Positions 14,330 through 21,669 of a stretch of DNA of 21,669 nt are shown piece after piece. Source of the DNA: Alkalibacter sp964582705 (GTDB taxonomy: Bacteria; Bacillota; Clostridia; Eubacteriales; Alkalibacteraceae); contig CAZOTE010000030.1 of assembly GCA_964582705.1 (NCBI GenBank), forward strand, positions 1 through 21,669. The letters run 5' to 3'. Position 1 is the stretch's first letter; every line of letters starts with the position of its first letter. The translations under genes were made by a program, and so were the position numbers. Below the pieces are notes generated by a model, which did not search any database, had not been told where the DNA came from, and was given only the letters and a program-made list of their open reading frames with translations.

Positions 14330-15420
14330 CATTTCAAATGTTTTAAAAAGCCCACAATATCTATGGCTCTAGGAGGACAACCTGGCAGCGACTTGTGGAA
14401 ATTTGATGTGCAGATTCCGATTCCTAAGTTTCCATTCTTATCTTTAAAGCCTTGTCCTATGCATATCTTGTCCTTTATATTTCTCGAATCACCTGTTTCG
14501 TCGAGTCTGTCAAGGGCTCGTATCAAACTTCCGTAACAAGCGCTGCAGGCATCCACTTCCTCAACAAACTTTGCCAGTCCCTGAACTTTTCTTCCCGATA
14601 TGGTTGAACTCATCGCACTTTTTGCCTCATTGATTTCAATGACATTTGCATCTTCAGTTCTTGAGCTGCCTACGCCCAATTTTTCAGCCATTTTGACGTA
14701 GGGAACTTCATCCAAGGAGTATCCCATAAGGTCACAAACATAAGAATCACATAATACCGGATCAGTTGCTGCAATTATCCTATTCATAGATACAGGGTTA
14801 CCCCCTTCTTCAAAATTCAAGTCTCCGCATATTCCATCCACCATTATAAAATCATTTTTTGCCACAGTGTTCAAATGGGCGATGGGCTTATGAAGTCCCA
14901 TGGTGTGGAATTTGCGCTTTTCCTGGTTAGTTATGACGCCCTTGTTGTTCTTCAGGGCACATGTTACGCCAGTCTGACAGTGTCCTTTAAGCACCGGCAT
15001 ATTGATCATAAAATCGACTTCCATGGCACTGTCACATATGTTTATGCTTATTCCCTTACAATCATATGAGCTGAAGGAATCTTTTTGGGTATCCACAAGT
15101 TTGACTCCATACTTTCTTTTTAAATCATTATATCCACATATGTCAAATGCTGCGGAAGTCCTGTCCCCAACCCAAGAGCCTTCAATTACAGAAATGTCTT
15201 CATACCCCTTTTCTTTGAGATATTCGATAGCTCCAGCTACCATTTCCGGATGAGTCGTAGCCCCCTCCTGTGCAGGTTTAGCGACAACCAGGTTGGGCTT
15301 TATTCCTATTTTCTTTTTTCTGTCTCCAATCAGATCTTCTATTTGAACCTCATTCAAAATCTTTTTAGCCATCTCTTTTGGATTGCTCCCGTATACTACA
15401 TAAATATCATTTCTATTCAT
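14329..15420 (-). CDS. DUF362 domain-containing protein with C-terminal cysteine cluster
   Basis: A 363-residue protein of the DUF362 family, whose biochemical function is unknown to me. The central family blocks are visible: KIGIKPNLV (37-45), ATTHPEMVAGAIEYL (54-68), MPVLKGHCQTGVTCALKNNKG (141-161) and AATDPVLCD (217-225). The last 75 residues hold five cysteines (292, 295, 320, 337, 348) including CSAC and PGCPPR, a spacing that suggests an iron-sulphur cluster. The start is ATG 15420, with GGAGG 7 bases upstream; a longer frame to 15495 has no better site. It lies between the glutamate synthase and PII/Amt genes on the same strand, but terminators on either side suggest a separate unit. 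No convincing promoter was found. Confidence 0.82.
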   Translation of the reverse strand: MNRNDIYVVYGSNPKEMAKKILNEVQIEDLIGDRKKKIGIKPNLVVAKPAQEGATTHPEMVAGAIEYLKEKGYEDISVIEGSWVGDRTSAAFDICGYNDLKRKYGVKLVDTQKDSFSSYDCKGISINICDSAMEVDFMINMPVLKGHCQTGVTCALKNNKGVITNQEKRKFHTMGLHKPIAHLNTVAKNDFIMVDGICGDLNFEEGGNPVSMNRIIAATDPVLCDSYVCDLMGYSLDEVPYVKMAEKLGVGSSRTEDANVIEINEAKSAMSSTISGRKVQGLAKFVEEVDACSACYGSLIRALDRLDETGDSRNIKDKICIGQGFKDKNGNLGIGICTSNFHKSLPGCPPRAIDIVGFLKHLK

Positions 15421-15522
15421 TATCTGTCCCTCCTTTACACAACTTATCCTATAGCAATAGCTTGCCCGACGCAATGTCCCATATATACGACTCATGCAAA
15501 ATTAATTATGCATTAATACCTA

Positions 15523-15568
15523 ATAAAGCCCTGAACAATTCAAAAAAACGAATCGTCCAGGGCTTTAT
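15523..15568 (-). terminator. Long-stem terminator after gltD
   Basis: A 19-bp stem (15568-15550 with 15541-15523 on the - strand, two G-U wobbles) closes an 8-base loop of G and seven Ts, starting 3 bases after the gltD stop. The tail is short (TTTATTA). It probably ends the gltB-gltD transcript before the DUF362 gene. Confidence 0.75.
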
Positions 15569-15570
15569 AT

Positions 15571-17055
15571 TTACTTTATTACGCTTTTTCCCATTAAATA
15601 CTTGTCAACTTCTCTTGCTGCCAGCTTACCTTCCTGAATAGCCCAAACAATAAGGCTCTGACCACGTCTCATGTCTCCTGCTACAAACACTTTTTCTTCA
15701 CTGGTCTCAAAGTCCTCGTATGCTGCCATTACGTTGCTTCTGGGGTCTCTGTCTAGCTCAAGCTCTTCAGGTATGGTATCTTCCGGGCCTAAAAATCCCA
15801 TTGCCAGGAGAACCATATCAGCTTTCCACACCTTTTCAGTCCCCGGTATTTCCTTTGGATACATCCTGCCTTGATCATCCTTTGTCCATTCAATTTGAAC
15901 AGTATGGACCTCTTTTACCTTTCCATTCTCATCTCCAACAATTTTTTTAGTGTTTATGAGGTAATTCCTTGGATCTCTTCCATACAGGCTGATAGCCTCT
16001 TCCTGGCCATAGTCGATTTTTAGCTTCTTAGGCCACTCCGGCCATGGATTTGATGCTTCCTGCCTCTTTTCAGGGGGCTCAGGCATTATCTCAAACTGGT
16101 ATACACTGTTGCATCCATGCCTGATGGATGTCCCCACGCAGTCTGTGCCTGTATCTCCTCCACCGATTATAATTATGTCTTTATCCCGGGCGCTTATGTA
16201 GTTTTCATCTTCTAAGTTTGAATCCAGCAGGCTTTTTGTATTTGCACTTAAAAAATCTACTGCAAAATGAACTCCGTCAAGATCTTTGCCCTCTACATTC
16301 AATCCCCTTGCCTTGGTAGCCCCACAGCATAATACCACAGCATCAAATTCCTCTAAAAGTTTTTTAGCCGGTACGTCCTTGCCCACTTCCGTATTGTAAA
16401 TGAATTTAATGCCTGACTCTTCCATTACTTTAAGGCGTCTATCTACAAATCTCTTTTCCAGCTTCATATTTGGAATTCCATACATCAACAATCCGCCTGC
16501 TCTGTCGCTTCTTTCGTAAATAGTCACGTCATGTCCTACTGCATTCAAGTAATGGGCAGTGGAAAGGCCTGCAGGACCTGAGCCCACCACAGCGATTTGT
16601 CTCCCGGTTGACTTTGCTTTAAAAGGTTTTACCCAACCTTCAGTAAAAGCCGTTTCTATAATTTCGTACTCGATATTACTTATAGTTACAGACTCCATCT
16701 GATAGCCTTCCGTACACGAGCCTTCACAGGGTGCAGGACACACTCTGGATGTAAATTCAGGAAAAGGATTTGTTCTTGTCAGCCTTTTATAAGCTTCCAT
16801 CCATTGGCCTCTATAAACCAAGTCATTCCACTCCGGAATCAAGTTCTTGACAGGACAGCCTGCGGCCATGCCCGCTAGAAGCACCCCCCCGTGACAGAAA
16901 GGAATCCCGCAGTCCATACACCTAGCTCCCTGTATTTTCATCTCCTCTTTTGTAAGTGAAACCTTGTATTCGTCCCAATCCTTTATTCGTTCCTGAGGAG
17001 GTCTCTTATTTGATTCTTTTCTTTCATATTCCAAAAATCCAGTTGCTTTTCCCAT
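15571..17055 (-). CDS. gltD: Glutamate synthase small (beta) subunit
   Basis: The beta subunit takes electrons from NAD(P)H and passes them through FAD and iron-sulphur clusters to GltB for glutamate synthesis. It is 494 residues. The N-terminal region has cysteines 46, 49, 54 and 67 (CMDCGIPFC...GCP) and a second group at 106, 110 and 114 for [4Fe-4S] clusters. The FAD loop GSGPAG is at 158-163 and a second Rossmann motif, IIGGGDTGTDC, binds the pyridine nucleotide. The end shows VFAGDMRRGQSLIVWAIQEG. ATG 17055 follows the gltB stop by 14 bases, with the ribosome binding site GGAGG overlapping that stop (TAGGAGG). It works as a complex with GltB. Confidence 0.95.
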   Translation of the reverse strand: MGKATGFLEYERKESNKRPPQERIKDWDEYKVSLTKEEMKIQGARCMDCGIPFCHGGVLLAGMAAGCPVKNLIPEWNDLVYRGQWMEAYKRLTRTNPFPEFTSRVCPAPCEGSCTEGYQMESVTISNIEYEIIETAFTEGWVKPFKAKSTGRQIAVVGSGPAGLSTAHYLNAVGHDVTIYERSDRAGGLLMYGIPNMKLEKRFVDRRLKVMEESGIKFIYNTEVGKDVPAKKLLEEFDAVVLCCGATKARGLNVEGKDLDGVHFAVDFLSANTKSLLDSNLEDENYISARDKDIIIIGGGDTGTDCVGTSIRHGCNSVYQFEIMPEPPEKRQEASNPWPEWPKKLKIDYGQEEAISLYGRDPRNYLINTKKIVGDENGKVKEVHTVQIEWTKDDQGRMYPKEIPGTEKVWKADMVLLAMGFLGPEDTIPEELELDRDPRSNVMAAYEDFETSEEKVFVAGDMRRGQSLIVWAIQEGKLAAREVDKYLMGKSVIK

Positions 17056-17069
17056 ATCTTATATACCTC

Positions 17070-20000
17070 CTAGTTTCCACTTGCTCTTGAAACATCTTTG
17101 TAGTTTTCCTCGAAAGCCACCATCAAAGCCTCATCACCGCTAAGACCCGCCTGGTGTGCCCTTTCGATATTTTCAAGCATTCTCTTGTAATCCTTGGGTA
17201 TAACTCGGGTAAATCTTGAGGAATAACTCTCCCAATCCTTAAGAATCTTTTGAGCTTGTGGGCTTGCCGTATATTGTACATGACTTTCTATCATAGCCTT
17301 TACTTGGTCTAATTCTTCTGATGACTCAATTTTTTCAAGATTGACCATCGCTTTATTACAATAAATCTCGTCAAAATCAAGAATATATGCTATTCCACCA
17401 CTCATTCCAGCACCAAAGTTGCGTCCTGTTTTACCTAATATCACGACTTTTCCGCCTGTCATATACTCACAACCATGATCGCCTACACCTTCGACTACTG
17501 CTATTGCTCCGCTATTTCTGACACAGAAACGCTCTCCGGCAATACCGTTGATATACGCTTCTCCTTCTGTAGCTCCATAGAAGCCTACATTTCCAATAAG
17601 AATATTATCTTCCGGAGCATAGTCAGCCGTTTTAGGAGGATATACGACAATCTTTCCCCCTGACAACCCTTTGCCTATGTAGTCATTGGCATCGCCTTCA
17701 AGTTCAAGGGTCATGCCCTTAGGTACGAATGCACCGAAGCTTTGACCGGCGGAGCCTACGAACGTAACCTTAATGGTATCCTCTGGAAGACCTTCTTCGC
17801 CATATTTTTTAGTTATTTCACTACCTATTATCGTGCCTACCACACGATCTATGTTGTTTATTTTAAGCTTTGCTCTTATCGGCTTCTTGTCTTCAAGAGC
17901 AGGCTTACACATTCTAAGAAGCTTTTTCATATCAAGTGACAGTTCTAAATCGTGGTTTTGCTCTTTGGTGTTGAACCTTCCAACATCGCTTCCTACATAC
18001 GGCTGATACAATATTTGTGACAAATCTAATCTGGCAGCTTTCCAATGCTTTACATTTTCTTTTGGTCTCAGCTTGTCAGTTCTTCCCACCACCTCAGGTA
18101 TGGTTTTGAATCCAAGCTTGGCCATGATTTCTCGCATCTCTTCTGCTATGAACCTCATAAAATTCTCTACGTGCTCCGGTTTTCCTGTGAAGTTTTTTCT
18201 TAGATTCTCATCTTGAGTCGCTACACCCACAGGGCAGGTATTCAAGTTGCATACCCTCATCATAATGCATCCTAAAACGATAAGTGGAGTAGTGGCAAAT
18301 CCGAATTCTTCAGCCCCTAGCATGGCCGCAATTATAACGTCTCTACCAGACAGAAGCTTGCCATCGGTTTCTAGCACCACTCTGTCCCTAAGCTTATTAA
18401 GCAGCAGGGTTTGATGAGTTTCAGAAAGGCCCAATTCCCATGGCAGTCCTGTATTTCTTATGCTTGTTCTTGGCGAAGCTCCTGTGCCTCCGTCATATCC
18501 GCTGATAAGTATTACATCTGCTTTACCCTTTGCAACACCCGCAGCGACTGTTCCAACGCCTACTTCAGAAACGAGCTTAACGTTTATCCTTGCATTCCTA
18601 TTGGCGTTTTTAAGGTCGTGAATCAATTCAGCAAGATCCTCGATTGAGTATATATCGTGGTGGGGAGGTGGCGATATCAAACCAACCCCGGGAGTTGAAT
18701 GACGGGTTTTTGCTATCGTAGGGTAAACCTTTCTTCCCGGAAGCTGCCCTCCTTCTCCTGGCTTAGCACCTTGAGCCATTTTAATTTGAATCTCTTGTGC
18801 ATTTACCAGATAACTGCTGGTAACTCCGAATCTGCCTGATGCAACCTGCTTTATGGCGCTGCATTTTGTATCTCCGTTCTCCATGGTTTTGTATCTTTCT
18901 ATATCTTCTCCGCCTTCGCCAGTATTGCTTTTCCCCCCTAAACGGTTCATTGCTATGGCCAAGCATTCGTGGGCTTCCTTGCTTATTGATCCGTAAGACA
19001 TTGCTCCTGTCTTAAATCTTTTTACTATTGAATCTACCGATTCAACTTCCTCAATTGGAATCGAATCTCCCTCTCCCATATTGAAATCCAAAAGATGCCT
19101 CAATGTGTAAACTTCTTCGTTGTTGATCTTTTGGGAGTATTCTTTGAACAGCTTGTAATCACCTTCCCGACAAGCCTTTTGCAGCATATATATAGTTTCA
19201 GGGTTGTAGAGATGAACCTCTCCGTCATCCTTACACTGGAAATATCCTCCGATTTCCAGGCTGTCTGCATATGGAGAATTCTCATCATACGCACTTTCAT
19301 GCCTCATAAGATTTTCTATGGCTATCTCTTCAAGTCCGATACCTTCCAATCTGGATGGAGTCATCGTGAAGTACTTGTCTACCATGTCCTTTTTCAATCC
19401 TATGGCTTCGAATATTTGGGCTCCATGATAGCTTCTGATAGTCGATATTCCCATCTTGGTAAGGACTTTCAGTATGCCTTTGACAGAAGCCTTAATAAAG
19501 TTCTTCTTTCCTTCCTCATAAGTCTGTCCCTCAAGCAGGTCATTTTTTGCCAAGTCCTTTATGGTCTCGTAAGCAAGGTAAGGATTGATGGCAGTCACTC
19601 CATATCCTAATAGAGTACAGAAATGATGTACTTCACGTGGTTCTCCCGATTCTAGCACAATTCCAACGCTGGTTCTTATTTCACGTCTGATCAAATGATG
19701 GTGCAGTCCAGATGATGCCAGAAGTGCAGGAATTGCAGCCAGCTTCTTGCCTACTCCTCTATCTGTAAGGATTATAATGTTCGCTCCCTCTTCAAGAGCC
19801 TTGTCAGCCTCTTTGAAAAGCTTGTCCAATGCTCTCTCGAGAGCTCTTGCTCCACCTTTTGGATTATATAGAATTGATAAAGTTGCAGATTTGAACTTTT
19901 TGTTGTTCAAATGTTTTATAGTGTTTAATTGTTCGTTCGTCAAAATTGGATGATCCAAAAACATGCTATTGGATTTTTCATCATCAGGCTCCAGTAGATT

Positions 20001-21653
20001 TCCTGCTCCTCCAAGAAGCACGCTGCTCGATGTGATTATTTCCTCCCTGATCCCATCAATCGGGGGGTTGGTTACTTGTGCGAACAGCTGTTTAAAATAA
20101 AGGTACAGCATTTGGGGCTTTTCAGACAATACCGCCAAAGGAGAGTCCATTCCCATGGATCCTATAGGATCCACACCTTCGCAGGCCATAGGTTGAACTA
20201 TTTTTGTAATATCTTCAAAAGTATACCCAAAGGCTTTTTGTTGGGCTATAAGATCTTCTCTGACTGCAGATGGTTTTTCAACCTCCACAGGAAGATCGTT
20301 CATTTTCAAGATATGCTTTTCTGTCCATTTTTTATACGGATGAAGCAGAGATACGTTTTTCTTGATTTCTTCATCAGATATTATCCTTTGTGCCTCCGTA
20401 TCTATCAAAAGCATCTTTCCTGGCTCAAGCCTACCCTTGTACTTTACGTTTTCAGGCTTGATATCCACAACACCCACCTCAGATGCAAGGATTACCTTGT
20501 CATCTTTGGTTACATAATATCTTGAAGGTCTAAGACCATTTCTATCCAAAACGCCGCCTATCACCTGACCGTCGGTGAATCCCATCGCCGCAGGACCATC
20601 CCATGGTTCCATCAGGAAATTGTTGAATTCATAGAAGCCTCTTTTTTCTTCCGACATCATATTGTCTTTTTCCCATGGTTCAGGTATCATCATCATCACC
20701 GCATGGGGCAGAGATCTTCCTGTAAGATACATGAATTCCAAGCTGTTGTCAAACATGGAGGAGTCGCTTCCCGTTTCGTCAACAATGGGATATACCTTCT
20801 CTATGTCGTCAAACAAAGGAGAATCTATACATTTTTGTCTGGCTTTCATCCAGTTTACATTACCTCTGATAGTATTGATTTCGCCGTTGTGAACGATGTA
20901 TCTATTCGGATGCGCCCTCTCCCAGCTTGGAAAGGTATTTGTGCTGAATCTTGAGTGAACCATCGCCAAAGCTGAAATAAAATCCAAATCTGACAGGTCG
21001 AGATAAAAGGTTCTAAGTTGAGAGGCTGTTAGCATACCTTTGTAAACAATTGTTCTTGAAGACAAACTGGCCACATAAAATGTTCCTCCTTTGTCTTCGC
21101 ACATAGGTACTATTGCTTTTTCAGCTCTTTTTCTGATAGTGTAGAGTTTTCTTTCAAAGTCCATATAATCTTTGATGTCTTCGCCTTTTTCTATGACCAC
21201 CTGTATGAATCTAGGCATAACAGATCTTGCACCGTCACCGATTTGAGTCTTGTCAATCGGCACTTCTCTCCATCCAAGTATCTTTTGACCTTCTTCAATC
21301 GCAATCTTCTCGAATACTTCCTTTTGGGTTTTTCTAAAGTCATCGTATCTATGTGCAAATATCATACCTACGCCGTAGTTGCCCTGTTCAGGTAGTTCAA
21401 ATCCCAGCACTTCACATTCTCTCTGGAAAAACACATGAGGTATTTGAACCATGATTCCCGCACCGTCTCCGGTATTTTCGTCAGCGCCGCTTGCACCTCT
21501 GTGGCTAAGGTTTTCAAGTACAGTCATAGCCTCATCTATGATATCATGAGACTTGTTTCCCTTAATGTTAACAACAAATCCCATTCCACATGCGTCGTGT
21601 TCATAAGCCGGATCATAAAGTCCTTGTTTCGTTGGTAAATCGTTAGTTCGCAT
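17070..21653 (-). CDS. gltB: Glutamate synthase large (alpha) subunit
   Basis: Converts glutamine and 2-oxoglutarate to two glutamates, closing the ammonium assimilation cycle. It is 1,527 residues, full size. The N-terminal class II glutaminase domain (about 22-420) begins at Cys22 in DACGMGF, which should become residue 1 after removal of a 21-residue propeptide. The central linker domain is followed by the FMN-binding synthase domain (about 830-1200), with GEGGQLPGRKV, SGYDGGTGASP and the [3Fe-4S] cysteines in CIMMRVCNLNTCPVG (near 1127-1141). The C-terminal GXGXG beta-helix domain starts about 1270. The start is ATG 21653 with AAGGG 8 bases upstream; GTG 21662 is in frame but overlaps that site. 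The promoter lies outside the window. Confidence 0.96.
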   Translation of the reverse strand: MRTNDLPTKQGLYDPAYEHDACGMGFVVNIKGNKSHDIIDEAMTVLENLSHRGASGADENTGDGAGIMVQIPHVFFQRECEVLGFELPEQGNYGVGMIFAHRYDDFRKTQKEVFEKIAIEEGQKILGWREVPIDKTQIGDGARSVMPRFIQVVIEKGEDIKDYMDFERKLYTIRKRAEKAIVPMCEDKGGTFYVASLSSRTIVYKGMLTASQLRTFYLDLSDLDFISALAMVHSRFSTNTFPSWERAHPNRYIVHNGEINTIRGNVNWMKARQKCIDSPLFDDIEKVYPIVDETGSDSSMFDNSLEFMYLTGRSLPHAVMMMIPEPWEKDNMMSEEKRGFYEFNNFLMEPWDGPAAMGFTDGQVIGGVLDRNGLRPSRYYVTKDDKVILASEVGVVDIKPENVKYKGRLEPGKMLLIDTEAQRIISDEEIKKNVSLLHPYKKWTEKHILKMNDLPVEVEKPSAVREDLIAQQKAFGYTFEDITKIVQPMACEGVDPIGSMGMDSPLAVLSEKPQMLYLYFKQLFAQVTNPPIDGIREEIITSSSVLLGGAGNLLEPDDEKSNSMFLDHPILTNEQLNTIKHLNNKKFKSATLSILYNPKGGARALERALDKLFKEADKALEEGANIIILTDRGVGKKLAAIPALLASSGLHHHLIRREIRTSVGIVLESGEPREVHHFCTLLGYGVTAINPYLAYETIKDLAKNDLLEGQTYEEGKKNFIKASVKGILKVLTKMGISTIRSYHGAQIFEAIGLKKDMVDKYFTMTPSRLEGIGLEEIAIENLMRHESAYDENSPYADSLEIGGYFQCKDDGEVHLYNPETIYMLQKACREGDYKLFKEYSQKINNEEVYTLRHLLDFNMGEGDSIPIEEVESVDSIVKRFKTGAMSYGSISKEAHECLAIAMNRLGGKSNTGEGGEDIERYKTMENGDTKCSAIKQVASGRFGVTSSYLVNAQEIQIKMAQGAKPGEGGQLPGRKVYPTIAKTRHSTPGVGLISPPPHHDIYSIEDLAELIHDLKNANRNARINVKLVSEVGVGTVAAGVAKGKADVILISGYDGGTGASPRTSIRNTGLPWELGLSETHQTLLLNKLRDRVVLETDGKLLSGRDVIIAAMLGAEEFGFATTPLIVLGCIMMRVCNLNTCPVGVATQDENLRKNFTGKPEHVENFMRFIAEEMREIMAKLGFKTIPEVVGRTDKLRPKENVKHWKAARLDLSQILYQPYVGSDVGRFNTKEQNHDLELSLDMKKLLRMCKPALEDKKPIRAKLKINNIDRVVGTIIGSEITKKYGEEGLPEDTIKVTFVGSAGQSFGAFVPKGMTLELEGDANDYIGKGLSGGKIVVYPPKTADYAPEDNILIGNVGFYGATEGEAYINGIAGERFCVRNSGAIAVVEGVGDHGCEYMTGGKVVILGKTGRNFGAGMSGGIAYILDFDEIYCNKAMVNLEKIESSEELDQVKAMIESHVQYTASPQAQKILKDWESYSSRFTRVIPKDYKRMLENIERAHQAGLSGDEALMVAFEENYKDVSRASGN

Positions 21654-21669
21654 AATACACACCCTTTGT

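Noticed and set aside
15421..15522. Promoter and palindromes upstream of the DUF362 gene
   Set aside because: TATATA and TTGCAT-like hexamers occur but not at usable spacing, and the short inverted repeats are no better than expected in AT-rich DNA. Nothing could be supported beyond the ribosome binding site.
19095..19610. Long open frame (171 codons) on the + strand opposite gltB, and several shorter ones
   Set aside because: gltB is an unmistakable full-length gene here. The antisense frames have no family resemblance or ribosome binding site and are shadows of its codon pattern.
1..21669. tRNA/rRNA genes, CRISPR arrays, IS elements, prophage or integration sites
   Set aside because: None seen: gaps are short, no regularly spaced repeats occur, and no transposase, integrase or phage protein is encoded. 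The region reads as core metabolism.

Overview
The window is about 21.7 kb of AT-rich bacterial chromosome, with strong GGAGG-type ribosome binding sites, short intergenic gaps and intrinsic terminators. The gene content (NusG-II/Gx-transporter pair, monofunctional aspartokinase with an internal start, UPF0735-type ACT protein, LuxS, GlnK-Amt, GltBD) suggests an anaerobic Bacillota of the Clostridia/Tissierellia kind. This is inferred from gene content and sequence style; no species can be named. No tRNA, rRNA, CRISPR array, IS element or prophage gene was seen. Every stretch longer than about 240 bases lies within or next to a gene.

Region 1 (1-6261, + strand) is one tightly packed operon that enters from the left edge. 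It encodes a NusG-domain-II protein, a Gx-family membrane transporter and a long-chain polyprenyl diphosphate synthase. UbiD-, UbiA- and UbiX-type enzymes follow, then an ABC ATPase and an ABC permease. Most junctions overlap or nearly touch. Together the enzymes could build the prenyl tail, attach it to an aromatic carboxylic acid and decarboxylate the product, as in the late steps of the futalosine route to (demethyl)menaquinone. The first three genes resemble the eetA/eetB/dmkB part of the flavin-based extracellular electron transfer loci of Gram-positive bacteria. The ABC pair has no substrate-binding protein here and may import a quinone precursor.

Region 2 (6278-6846) is luxS with its own promoter, ending in a bidirectional terminator shared with the convergent lysC. 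Region 3 (6853-12334) holds the aspartate-family genes: hom-lysC on the - strand, divergent from thrC-thrB-ACT-domain gene on the + strand. Together they cover aspartate to aspartyl phosphate, aspartate semialdehyde to homoserine, and homoserine to threonine. The asd step is not in the window. lysC has a strong internal ribosome binding site in the right place for a separately translated beta subunit.

Region 4 (12344-21653, - strand) is nitrogen assimilation: amt and glnK (ammonium uptake and its PII regulator), a DUF362 protein with a cysteine-rich tail, and gltD-gltB (glutamate synthase). The most unusual material lies between these genes. The glnK leader has a full-consensus promoter, a 10-bp-period direct repeat, an intrinsic terminator placed before the gene, and a 15-bp hairpin capped by GAAA just before the ribosome binding site. 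The 141-base glnK-amt gap carries, on the opposite (+) strand, what looks like a complete small RNA gene of about 75 nt (extended -10 promoter, two stem-loops, T7 tail). It would be fully antisense to the glnK-amt intercistronic RNA. These two elements are the best candidates for something undescribed in the window.
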